Assembly: GCA_035578155.1 (NCBI GenBank)
Contig: JAPWDM010000008.1
Span: forward strand, 29,537,280-29,601,279
Direction: 5' to 3'
Length of the DNA stretch: 64,000 bases
DNA from: Brachynemurus nebulosus
Lineage: Eukaryota > Arthropoda > Insecta > Neuroptera > Myrmeleontidae
Below are positions 10,780 to 21,272 of the stretch, in pieces. A model generated the notes under the pieces. That model worked only from the letters and a program-made list of their open reading frames with translations. It was not told the DNA's origin and searched no databases. Position 1 is the stretch's first letter. Each line of letters starts with the position of its first letter. The position numbers and the translations under genes were made by a program.

Positions 10780-11283
10780 GTAAGTACGGATATTATAAAA
10801 TTCTTTCAAAAAGTCAATTCATCCATATAAAAATTTTAGTTGTTCTGTCAAATGCTGCAAATTACATAAGGAAACACAGTGTAAGGATAACATAAAACCA
10901 ACAGAAGAGGAAATTCCGGACGAAACGAAGAATGAACAATATAACTATGTAACTGAAGATACAGTGCCTTTAAATGCTCTTCAAAAATTAGGTGAATTAA
11001 AAATTATTCTTTATATCTTCAATACCATCCTAAAAATTTATTTTTAAACCTTTTTTTAGGTGAATCTACGGAATTAAAAGATTTATTGCGTGTACCAGAT
11101 TTACGAAAAATATTAATAGCTATTGATAATTCCAAAACACACAATAAAGACATTCAAAAAGCTTTATTAGATCCGTTATTTAGTAAATTCGTGGATACAT
11201 GTCTCTCAATTGTGGAACCCAGTGACGATACCGAAATACCAGAAGATATCAAAAAGTTACGTGATAGTTTAAAAGAATTTTGA
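10712..11283 (+). CDS. ZNHIT3: ZNHIT3-like zinc finger HIT domain protein, 3 exons
   Basis: Joining 10712-10779, 10840-10991 and 11060-11283 gives a 147-residue protein, close to the 155 residues of vertebrate ZNHIT3. Introns are tiny (60 and 68 bp) with GTAAGT and GTGAAT donors and TTTTAG and TTTTTTTAG acceptors. Residues 4-37 are a complete HIT zinc finger: C4, C7, C16, C19, C24, C28, H32, C37, with the classic x2-x8-x2-x4-x3-x3-x4 spacing. The C-terminal half (LGESTELKDLLRVPDLRK..., DPLFSKFVDTCLSIVEP) is the conserved helical region of ZNHIT3 that in yeast Hit1 and human ZNHIT3 contacts NUFIP1/Rsa1 during assembly of box C/D snoRNPs. The function here is by homology. The start is the first ATG and sits just ahead of the finger. 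The frame has no lesions, so it looks functional. Confidence 0.9.
10840..10991 (+). CDS. ZNHIT3: ZNHIT3-like exon 2
   Basis: Codes for YCSVKCCKLHKETQC and an acidic linker (about residues 38-70), ending in NALQKLG. It completes the zinc finger; the split Tyr23 codon restores frame across intron 1. The donor is tta g|GTGAAT. Confidence 0.88.
11060..11283 (+). CDS. ZNHIT3: ZNHIT3-like exon 3 with stop codon
   Basis: Codes for the conserved C-terminal helical region (ESTELKDLL to LRDSLKEF) and TGA at 11281-11283. The acceptor TTTTTTTAG lies at 11051-11059. An internal ATG-less start read inside this exon alone would miss the zinc finger. Confidence 0.9.
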
Positions 11284-11549
11284 CATTATTCATATATATC
11301 TGTGATGTTAAATATTGTATGTATAAATTTTTTATAATTTTTAAATTTATAAAGTTTGTTCGTACCTGCTCAGATAATCGTGTAATATTATAATTTGATC
11401 GAATAATAAATCTAATCGAATATTTATGTTGAATTAAGTAAAGGTTCTTTTGTTTTTGACCTATTTAAAAATCGTTTTTTAACCAACACCAAAAAGGGAG
11501 AAGATTCTCAATTTGGCGCATATTTTTAAGTGAATATATCTACTTCGAG
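11284..11549. other. 3' flank of ZNHIT3-like gene
   Basis: AT-rich. AATAAA occurs at 11404-11409, about 120 bp after the stop, and is a plausible polyadenylation signal. Confidence 0.45.
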
Positions 11550-11791
11550 CAGGGCCAGATCGAGGGGGGCAGCAAGGGCACGTGCCCCTCTGGAAGGTTT
11601 TAGGGGCGTCAAAAACGCAAGTTTGGGGGCGCCCAGATGTTGAATTTGCGGTTTTTTTTTGCTTGTCACTTGAGCTTTTTTTAGGGGGAAATATTACAGC
11701 GCCGAAATGTTGAATTTGTCGTTTTTCTTAGGGAGGACGCCAACAGCAAAGTTTGTCCCACCCCCTCATAATAATTGTAGGTCCGGCCCTG
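11550..11791. mobile_element. hAT-like MITE with 8-bp TSD
   Basis: Begins CAGGGCCAGATCGAGG and ends GGTCCGGCCCTG; flanking octamers ACTTCGAG and ACTCCGAG match 7 of 8. It contains two near-repeat blocks (ttgaatttgcggttttttttg, ttgaatttgtcgtttttc). It inserted about 270 bp after the ZNHIT3 stop. Confidence 0.75.
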
Positions 11792-12617
11792 ACTCCGAGA
11801 TTACATAGTCGATTTTCGATTTTATTTCCAAGTCTATTAAGGTAACGGAAGTGCTATAATCACTTTTGAGAGGTGAAAAATTTTTCCCTTCAAAATAAAA
11901 ATTTCCACTCATATTTTTTCACATTTGACCGATTGACTAAAATTTCAGAAATTATCTGGATTAGTTTCTAAATGGTTCATGGCATTTCACTGACTATACA
12001 ATCATATTACGAATACGAGGAAGCTGTGTGTCACTCACTCGAATACTCTCGAATTAATTTTAATTTCATTTAAATTTAATCAAAATTAATCCAGTATATT
12101 TTTAGTAACCCAATTTTTCTGTGATCTTTTGTTCTTAAATCGATTTTTCTTTTTTGAAAAAGTTTTGTTAACTTTTCCTTATTTATTTACACAAATCCAT
12201 TGAAAAAGACATAAAACAAGTTCAAAATAGTTTTGGAAATTTAAATAAAGAATTTATTAATAAAGTTTTTAAATTTATAATTCAGAATCTCCTTTGGAAT
12301 ATAGTTTTGGGTTATTTAGGTTAAATGAAAAAGTTAAAAAACAAATTAAATTTTTGAATTTACTATTTAATCTTTAGTAGAGAGAATTGTGTTTATTTAT
12401 TTGATTTCCGATGCATTTTGGGGGGATAAGTCTTTTCACGAATCGTAACAGTTGCCGAATTCGGCAAGCCTCGTTGTACAATTACGACGAGTGAAAAAAA
12501 TATCTATTTTGCACGTGTTACATACAGCATTTTTCGCAAATTAGAATTAAAATAAAAATTTAAGGAAAAATGATTGATGAAATGAAAAATTATCAAAAGT
12601 TAGACGTCTATATATAA
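11792..12617. other. AT-rich intergenic DNA
   Basis: No gene or repeat boundary supported. Confidence 0.45.
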
Positions 12618-12757
12618 CACGTTGGCGATCATGGACGTTGTACAGCGTCAAGTTAAACTTGACGCAACGCTTTAACGCGTTAATAATTTCACAATGTGTA
12701 TTAATTGTCAGAATAGTGTAGCAGTTTTGGGACTAATAGGTTATGACCATCAACGTG
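12618..12757. mobile_element. Candidate piggyBac-like MITE, 140 bp
   Basis: Ends CACGTTGGCGATCATGG and ATGACCATCAACGTG are imperfect inverted repeats; the right flank is TTAA (12758-12761) and the left flank is ATAA, one base off. An inner palindrome cgtcaagttaaacttgacg sits at about 12647-12665. TTAA targets point to the piggyBac superfamily. Confidence 0.5.
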
Positions 12758-12761
12758 TTAA

Positions 12762-13199
12762 CAGATTTGTTTCAAATAATTCTTGAACGACTGTAACTCG
12801 TATAGTAAGGTTACTACAGAAACGAATATTGTTTGTTTACTTTTTTTCACGAGTAAAAAAAAAATAAGTTATTTTGACATGCAAGTAACTTTTTTAATTC
12901 AGAATTACAAAAAAGTAATTTTTTAATAGCCATTTATACAAGAAGTACGTAGTGAGCTTGCAAACGAGGTCAATAAGAAAAGTAAGTAACAAAAATACGA
13001 CAAACAAATAAAGCTATCTAGCAGACTATTCTTTATGGTACTAGTGCTTTTTGCTTTTCATTATGCAACTAGTGCTATAAAGTAGAACTATTCACATTTT
13101 TAACAGTGGAATAAAATTGACTTTTTTGATTCAGACGTACATAAAAATCGTTATCTCACAAACTCTACGACAAAATTGATTTAAATTAAAAAATACTTC
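12762..13199. other. Intergenic DNA, nothing recognised
   Basis: No supported feature. Confidence 0.4.
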
Positions 13200-13696
13200 A
13201 ATCGCAGCATTTTATCTAACATAGCAAATTTCCGTTTACAAAAATTATTTTTTCTCGAAAACTAGTTGATGTAGAATAATGGTTCAAAAACCTTTTTTAT
13301 GTGATTTTTTCTCCTTTTTCCAATGATAAAAAAATGTCACAAAAACTTTTGAATTTGGGAAAATTTTTTTTTCTTTAAAAAATTTTTTTACGAAAAATGC
13401 CCAAAAATCCATGTTCCGGGCATCGTACATGTTTGGCTGAAGAACTCATCCAAGATTTTTGGACTTTCAATGTTTTCATCAAATTTCATAAAAATAGAAT
13501 GTTTCGCTCAAAAGTTATCGTGCTGATACATAAATACATTTATACATAAGTATACTATATGTCTACATATAAATTTTAGTGAATGCCATTTTCCACTTAT
13601 AAGAACCTCAAAACAAATTTCTGTTGTAGTCCCGGACTCAAGTCACGTCATGACAGTGGCCGTAATAGCTGAATTTTCGATTCGAAAATTCGCTAA
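13200..13696 (+). mobile_element. Helitron-like non-autonomous element, copy 1
   Basis: One of six copies in the window of a family with these landmarks in order: cgcagcatcctgcataacat, cgtttataaaaatta, ctcggaaactag, ttttttatgtgatttttt, a cat-atgt-tggctgaagaactcatcc block, gagagttatcgtgc, a variable microsatellite-like stretch, acctcaaaacaaatttctg, and a 3' end with a hairpin (gaattttcga/ttcgaaaattc) followed by gCTAA and here T. A short stem-loop just before CTRR is the Helitron 3' signature. This copy has a diverged 5' part. No protein is encoded. Confidence 0.6.
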
Positions 13697-14322
13697 TAAC
13701 ATCCAAAAATCATGCGGCAACTAATTTAATAGAAAATTAATGATTATTTTTTTATTAATGCGTAGCATGAATGAAATAGATAGTGCAATTATTAATTTTA
13801 ATGCATTTGAAATTTTAGACATTGTCTAAGCCGTCTAAGCTTACAATTAATATGTATATATTTTACTTAAGTACAGCCTGAAGGGTTGTAATAGTTAAAA
13901 AGTGTGTAAAGAGGGCATGGATAGGTGTGGGCTGAATGAGTTGTGTTGTTTATAACACTTTATTGTATTGAAATGGATGTCTTTTTGTAATACTTGAACG
14001 TTTTCAATTAAAACAACTTGTTTAATTACAAATGATGAACAGAATAATTGGTGTCAACAAAACAATGTGAATATTTGCATTTGTACCGAAATGAATGATC
14101 ATTTATCATAACATCTGTAAAAACTTGTCGTTCCTAATATAGTCAAAATAAATATATATGGTATAAAATTTGGACAAGAAGTATTTTCGTTATTAGAAAA
14201 ATAGATTATTTAATTAATTAAAAAGTAAGTTCGGTAAAGTGAGAGTTTGACTCGCGCATCGAGGGTTTCGTCGTACCCAAAATACTTTGTTATACATGCT
14301 ACTTTTATTAAATTAATTCGTT
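13697..14322. other. AT-rich intergenic DNA
   Basis: No supported gene or element end. Confidence 0.4.
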
Positions 14323-14517
14323 CAGGGCCCGCTCTAGGGGGGGGGGGGGGCAACTCGGGCATTTGCCCGGGCGGCAAATTTTAAGAGCGGTATTTCTGTA
14401 AAATTAGGGCGGTATTTTTACAACTGACGAGCAAAAAAAAAGGGTCGCCGCTTTTTTTGCCGGGGGCGGAATTTTTTCTATTTGCCCGGGGCGGCGTAAA
14501 GGCTAGAGCGGACGCTG
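14323..14517. mobile_element. hAT-like MITE with G14 run
   Basis: Begins CAGGGCCCGCTCTAG and ends CTAGAGCGGACGCTG as inverted ends; TTCGTT occurs directly outside both ends. It contains a run of 14 G (14337-14350) and GC-rich phrases (gcccgggcggc) unlike the surrounding DNA. Confidence 0.65.
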
Positions 14518-15330
14518 GTTCGTTTCTCTTTTAAGTTTTTGGAATTTTTAGAAAAACGAATCATATTAAATGTTAGGATTTCGTCCACGAACTCCTTATA
14601 AATTCGTCATGTTTGTCATCGACAGAGGAATTTTTTTAGTTAAGTATACTTTTTTTCCTAAAATTAACGTAGTTGCTCTGAGATAGTCAGGTACAAACGT
14701 ATATCTCAGTAAAAAAATTTTCTTTTATCAAAAATTAAATAATGTATTAATATTCTTCAGTTATTATATTAGTATACCACGTTTTTAAATTATTAATTTA
14801 AATTAATTAAATTATTAATTAATTAAGAAGTTTGTAAATTATATTTTAAAGACGTGGTCAATAACTTTTATTTCTTATTAAATATGGTTTGTAATTTTGT
14901 ATTAAATAACATATTAAATTTTTATCAAATTCCTTTGACACGTTTTCATTTTATTAAAAAAAAAAATAGAGTTTCCCCATAAGAGCCTGTATTAAAATTA
15001 CAAAACGTTGAAATTGTTTTTCTCAAAATTGGACTGGTCAATTTTTTTTGGTAAGGGCTCGTATTATTGGTATTGGATTAAATAAATGTCTAGAGAAGTT
15101 TCCTTAAATTCCTTTGAAAAAATCGTTTTATCGACCAACTACCTTAATATACTTTATTTTCGGAAAAAAAAAAAAACATCAGAATCCTAACTATAGTAGG
15201 TAGGGTAGGTAGCCTACAAATTAAGAAGATAGGGAGAGTTATTTCAGATTTTTCGACTGGTATTCGAAACTGTATTTTTTTTGCACGTTCTTGAAATGAT
15301 ACAAGTCAAAACTTAATTTTCAAGACACAT
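14518..15330. other. Intergenic DNA with fragments of a 'tttcgt...ccttataaattcgtcatgt' repeat
   Basis: The block around 14578-14615 (ttcgtccacgaactccttataaattcgtcatgt) resembles 16793-16835 and weaker versions at 31600. The rest is AT-rich with nothing recognised. Confidence 0.4.
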
Positions 15331-15334
15331 GGCT

Positions 15335-15380
15335 AGTTACCAGCAGGAGATCCTGGATTCGAGTCCCAGCCGATCCAGTT
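15335..15380 (+). repeat. tRNA-like 3' half (SINE or tRNA fragment)
   Basis: The stretch cctggattcgagtcccagcc contains a B-box (GATTCGAGTCC) in a T-arm-like context: CTGG and CCAG can pair around TTCGAGT. No A-box or complete cloverleaf lies at the proper distance upstream, so this is not a functional tRNA. A tRNA-derived SINE head or a lone fragment fits better. Confidence 0.5.
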
Positions 15381-15601
15381 TGATAATTTTTCAATCACTA
15401 TGTGATTTTTAATCAAGTCGAAATTAATGCAACTTAAAAGAACATAGTTTTGAAATGTGTAAGTAAATCTCACCATAAAGTTTTCTGTTTTACTTTTTAG
15501 GCTCGGAACCCTAAAAAATAGATTATAATACTTCAAATAATTATGCTAATTAATCACAGTCAGATTTTAACGTTTTATAATCAAATAATAAAAATACAAA
15601 A

Positions 15602-15935
15602 TACCCCTGTCGCAGCATCCTGCATAACATAGCCAATTTCCGTTTATAAAAATCCGTTTTTCTGTGATTTTTCACCCTTTTAAGTGATTTTTCCTCCGCT
15701 TTCTAATGGTGTAAATAAATGTCACAAAAATTTTTTAACTTGAGACAATTTTGGCAAAAAACTAATTTTTTCACGAAAAATGACCAAAAAAACCATGTTC
15801 TAGGCATCCGACATGGCTGGCTAACGAACTTGTCCAACGGTGTGGGACTAAATATAAATATAATATATAAATATTTTAGTGAATATTATTTTCGGTTTCT
15901 AAGGACCTTAAAACAAATTTCTATTATAGTCCTGG
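15602..15935 (+). mobile_element. Helitron-like element, copy 2 (3' truncated)
   Basis: Starts taccCCTGTCGCAGC, shares the family's blocks in order and breaks off after tagtcctggg, without the terminal hairpin and CTAA. The sequence directly after (gagctctaaaaaatagaac) joins another repeat. Confidence 0.6.
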
Positions 15936-16062
15936 GAGATTTCTTTTGGAGCTCTAAAAAATAGAACTTTCTTCGCAACCCTAAAAAAAGGCCTATTAAT
16001 GTGTGTATATGACTATATACAGGCTATTATCTTGCTATACACGTTCATATAATTATAATATA

Positions 16063-16672
<610 letters not shown>

Positions 16673-16946
16673 AAATGAAACAATGTTATATAAAAATAAT
16701 TCAAAATAAAGAATTGAATTTATTAAATGATTAGCTTGACTAAAGTAGAGATATTGACAGCTTGACATATTTAAAGTAGATATTTTTAGGGTTTCGTAGT
16801 ATATAAAACAACAAAATCCTTATAAATTCGTCATGTCATTGCATTAGGTAGTCTTTCGCACTTGACCAGTTTTAAATAATTAGTGTCGGACTTTACGGAA
16901 ATTAATAGATAGTGTCGCTTTTTTAAAAACTATTATTGAAATTTTT

Positions 16947-17962
16947 ACCCGACTGCATCAGAAGGAGGGTAATGTGTTTCGAAAGTTTGTATGTATCCTC
17001 TGATTATGTCTGTTTCTGTGGCGCAGCCTACAGCCTAAACGGCTTGACAGATTTTGGTAAAGAAGATTCGTCTTCGTCGCTGAATTCGTCTTAATCTGGG
17101 GATTGCTATCGGCTACATTAAATTTCAAAATTCATCCCCTAAATAGGGGATGTAAAATTTATATAATAAACTATTGGGTCTAGAAACGTGAAATTTTGTG
17201 GACAAGTTCTTTATGTGACGTAGGGGAGCACTAAGAAAAGATTTTTGGAAATTCATCCCCTAAGGGTATAAAGTTGGGGATGAAAACTTATGAAAGGTAA
17301 AATTTTGTATAGGGCCACAGGGGTCCTTTAATAATGTAAATGAGTATTAAGAGGGAGAATTTTTGTAAAAATTTATCCATTAAGGGTGTAAAATAGGGGA
17401 TGAAAATTTATATAGAAAACCGCTGGGTTTAGAAACGTAAAATTTTGTACAAAGATTCTTTCAGTAATGCAAGCAAGTACCAAGAGTGGATTTTTAGAAT
17501 TTCGTTTCCTAAGGGGTTAAAATAGGGGATGAAAATTTATATAGAAATTGTTGAGTCTAGAAACGTGAAATTCTACAAAGGGATTCTTTATATAATGTAG
17601 GCGAGCACCAATAAGGGGTTTTGGAAATTCATCCCCTAACAGGGTAAAATAGGCGGTTAAAGTTTATTTAAAAAACCTACTGGGTCCAGAGACATGAAAT
17701 TTTGTACAGGATTTCCTTATGTAGCGTAGGTGAGCTCTAAGAAGGGATTTTTGGAATTTTATTCCGTAAGGATATAAAATAGGGGATGAAAATTTATATA
17801 GAAAACCGCTGGGTTTAGAACCGCTGGGTCGGAGGCATAACTGTTGTACCAAGTTAAACAGAAAAGTTTGATGCCTCCGACTGCTTTACGTTTTATTCAC
17901 TCTTCTTTTTCTCTATTTCATCTTGTTTACACCATTTTAGTTTACTTTAAACGCAGTCGGGT
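16947..17962. mobile_element. 1-kb element with ACCCGACTGC ends and internal tandem repeats
   Basis: acccgactgc at 16947-16956 is inverted to gcagtcgggt at 17953-17962. The interior (17130-17830) holds about six diverged units of roughly 125 bp (see separate entry). An inner inverted pair ggaggcat (17830) / atgcctcc (17871) lies near the right end. No transposase frame is seen. Confidence 0.65.
17130..17835. repeat. About six tandem units of ~125 bp
   Basis: Unit starts at about 17131, 17250, 17370, 17498, 17626 and 17755 share aaattcatcccctaagg, aaataggggatgaaaattta, gggtctagaaacgtgaaatt and gcgagcaccaagaaggg in this order. Units are diverged to different degrees, so this is an old array inside the 16947-17962 element. 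Confidence 0.8.
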
Positions 17963-19415
17963 TTTTTGATTTTTTTAATTAATTTTTTTATTTAACTTAT
18001 GTAGAAAGCAAAAGGGTTAAATAATCATATTACTAATAACTGAAACGCTACTTTTACCATTAAATAAAAGCAAGAAATATATATTTTATTCAGAGAATTG
18101 TGAAAAATTTTAGCCAGTGACTACGAAATCCTGACTGTGTATTTATCACGCATTTAATGAATTTTTTTAATATTGTTTGAAGTTGCAATTGTCAGTTTAA
18201 TTGATGTATGTATTTGAAACTTGTGTGAAAAACGGTACTTAACTGGATTTGAAATTTGTGTTAAATGTTAAATAAGTAATTCTATGAAATATTATTATAT
18301 AATATGTATATTGTATATGTTTTATTTTTAACGGCGAAACGTAAAATTATTTTGTAATTATTTAAAAATGTAACTGACGTCGTGATGACGTCACAGTTTG
18401 TAAACAAACATGTTGATTTTAATAATTTTCAAGGGTGAAGTGAAATAGTATTTTATTTTTAATATTTCTATTAGCTTGATTATACAGTACAGAATCGACC
18501 AGAGTTCAAATAAATACTTGCTTTTACCTTACCTCAATATGTTATTGACATAATCAAAGTTTTGAGGTTATAAAGATTGACACTGACATTTGTTTCTCTA
18601 CTTTTGACGTCATTACATTTCATTAAATGGAACAATTATTTTTTCAATGACAAATAAAATTTATTAAAAATAAAAACATAAGTTACTTAATTCATATGAA
18701 AAAACAAGGCTTTTAGAACCGTTTTTTAATTCCAGTCAAGTATCCTATCTACCCTACTATTAATTGCAAAAGTTTGAAATTATGCCTGTTTAAAAAAACG
18801 AATTTTAAATTTTTAAAAAATAAATACATAAATTGAATTTTAGTCCTTTATTTATGATACCTCTCTTATTAACCATAGACGAATTCATTTTTTTGTCAAT
18901 ATTCGACACTAGATTTGGAAAAAATTTATATGAGATACCATTTAAAAAAGGTCAGCAAACGAAAATCGATTTTTGGAGAGCCGATCTTCGATTTTTCGAA
19001 TCGATTCTTTGGAGATCAAATCGATACAGAGAACTATTTATGTTGTTAAATAATTTTACCACTTTTATGATTCATTTATAGAAAATTTTGGATTCGTGTG
19101 ATGCTTTTAGCGCAAACTGGAAACCATTTTATTCATATTAAATTCAGCAGTTCATCTTCAAAGGAAATTAAAAATTTTTTTTGAAACTGATTTGTGATGA
19201 CCCAATAAGAAACTTTATTAAAAGTTTTATATACTTTTATTTTCTGTAAATACAAAAATTGAATCGATTTTCGTCAGATCGATCTTTTGTCAGCCGATTT
19301 TTTCCTGCATCGATTTTTGGATTGACGATTCGAATCGATCCACATGGCCAGAGATCGGAAACCCTACGTCCGATATCGACAATTTTTGTTAATGACCATG
19401 GACTAGCCTATAGAT
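17963..19415. other. Intergenic DNA with two CRE palindromes and ATCGATT-rich patches
   Basis: TGACGTCA occurs at 18386-18393 (preceded by a near copy, tgacgtcg) and 18605-18612. Patches at 18960-19020 and 19259-19345 repeat tcgattttt / gaatcgat words and may be a decayed repeat. No gene is recognised. Confidence 0.45.
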
Positions 19416-19779
19416 CAGTGGTTCTCAAACTTTTTTTGGTCGTAGACCACTTGCTATGGTTTTCAGTTTTAGATAGACACCTGTACAAATTCAAAAATTC
19501 AAGAACAACTCTCGAAAATATAAACCCCGGAAAAATGGAGTGGCGAGCCCAAAAAAAGGTCACCAGTCACTAACTTTTCATTTTAGGACCACCTGGGTCA
19601 AGCAAAATGCAGATGTAGAGCACAAAAAAATGTCACCAGTCACTAACTTCTTTTATCATTTTAGGACGAGCAAAACCCGCTCTACGTCTACTCTGCTGTT
19701 GTAGACCCCCATCTATATTTCACAATCACAAACCCCAAAATTTTTCTTCCCTTGTCGTGGACTACTTTGAGAATCACTG
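19416..19779. mobile_element. hAT-like MITE (CAGTGGTTCTCAAAC ends)
   Basis: Begins CAGTGGTTCTCAAAC and ends TTTGAGAATCACTG, with flanking octamers CTATAGAT and CTATAGAG (7/8). It contains a short internal direct duplication (gtcaccagtcactaact at 19559 and 19634). CAGTGGTTCTCAA is a common hAT end sequence. Confidence 0.85.
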
Positions 19780-19952
19780 CTATAGAGAATTAAAATATAT
19801 TAATTTATTATCATATTTAAAAACAAATCATGATCAAATTTTAATTTATCTCGGTTCAGGAGATGAATCGTGACTTCTAGAACCACGTTTCTGTATTCGC
19901 GTTTACCTACTTGACATTTCATAATAAGAAAAAGAAAGTTTAAAATTTTACC

Positions 19953-20641
19953 CAGTGGCGGATTTAGCTCTCAGATTTGAGGGGTGCTACATTTTTTAAA
20001 GGTTTCATAATGCTTTTTTGACATTGTAAATTTGAAAAGAATGCACCTTAATCAGCCCTAAAGGAAGAACTTCGAAAATTAATAATTCTCTTCCAGTTTC
20101 ATCGCTCTGTCATTTCATTAACGATTTTTAAGACACTAAAAAATTTTAGTAAACTTGATGTCATCAAATTAATTAATTTTTTTTTTCTCTCAAATCAAAC
20201 TTTACAGGAACGATTTGTATTGAAAGGATTGATTGAGTTAGGGTAATTCAAGCGCTAGGTTTGTATTTTTGCTATAGAAATCACCAAATTCCTTTTATAG
20301 AACATGTCACTGATTCGAAATTTTTTTCTAGTGGTTCTATTTTCCTAATTTCGGTAAAAATGAAACGAACGACTTCGAAAACCTATAATTCGCTTCCAGT
20401 TTCATTATTCTACCATTTTGTTCACAATTTTTACGGAATTGAAAAGTTTTAGTAAACTTGATGATGTCACCAAAATTACAGAATTTCGTCTTTTTCAAAG
20501 CAAGCCTTATTGAAATGATTTGAATTAAGGTGATTGGTTGAATTAGGGTAATTTGGGTATGAATTTCCCATTTTTGCTATCAAAAAAGCCTAATTAATAT
20601 CTCTGTTCAGGGGGGCTGATGACCCCCACGACCACCCGCTG
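19953..20641. repeat. Candidate element with a ~298-bp tandem duplication
   Basis: Starts CAGTGGCGGATTTAGC; the opposite end may be ACCACCCGCTG at 20641. Two adjacent units share ttcgaaaa..taattc.cttccagtttcat (20070, 20368), ttttagtaaacttgatg (20144, 20446) and gttagggtaatt (20235, 20543). No matching octamer was seen outside, so the element's borders are tentative. Confidence 0.55.
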
Positions 20642-20879
20642 TATACGCTTTTAATTGTAACTCGAAAACGAAATTGTTTGGTTTCATCCTACGAAATGGC
20701 TTTTTTATTGCTGCATTGATGCAAAACAGCTTTGTCCACTGAATGTACCCAAAGAAGCAAATACATACATATATGTATGTATGTATAAACAGAAATCTAC
20801 AATACATATGTAGATTTACCATCATTTAGTGAAATCGAAACAAAAGAACACTGTATCTTAGTTGCACTAACAAATGAAA

Positions 20880-21212
20880 GAGAGCACCACATAACATTAT
20901 CAATTGTAACAAATGAATCAAGACGTCGTAGGCGTCACTAGTGTCGTACCTTTGCTGTCACGGCCAAGATGGTTGCCAGTGCCTCGGTTAGTGGTGTTGT
21001 CCTGCACTAAAGTAATTTCTAATCTTCAAATGTTACGTTTTTCTACAAAATTTTGTTGTGTAAATATAGCTTTGTGTATTTTTGTGAAATAATTATTATT
21101 TAAATGACATGACAGTGTTTAATGTGATATTTAATTCATTATTTAACTGAAGGGCACACCCCATAAGTTGTCAAGCAATTTTGAGAAGTTGTCATTTTGC
21201 AAGACTTTGGTA
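20880..21212 (+). promoter_or_regulatory. shep: Proposed shep promoter/5' UTR region
   Basis: Base composition shifts here: 20925-21010 (acgtcgtaggcgtcac, ctgtcacggccaagatgg, ccagtgcctcggttagtg) is much richer in GC than its surroundings and contains no repeat copy from elsewhere in the window. It lies immediately before the proposed first coding exon. Promoter identity is inference from position and composition; no TATA box is clear. Confidence 0.4.
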
Positions 21213-21272
21213 ATGGCTGTCAGAATGGAAAACACCGCATCGATCCCACGTAAAATGAACTACAAACTAATG
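21213..21272 (+). CDS. shep: Proposed shep coding exon 1
   Basis: ATG at 21213 opens 20 codons ([20 protein letters not shown]) ending at an ATG|GTAAAT donor in phase 0, which fits the phase-0 acceptor of the secure exon at 50389 and yields ...[21 protein letters not shown]. Fly shep has a comparable IPR.xNY..NG stretch in its N-terminus. Five more in-frame possibilities of start (Met5, Met15) exist. Assignment rests on phase, composition and this loose similarity; a transcript across the 29-kb intron would settle it. Confidence 0.6.

Noticed and set aside
15331..15380. Functional tRNA gene
   Set aside because: Only a T-arm/B-box-like part is present; no acceptor partner, D-arm or anticodon arm can be placed upstream.
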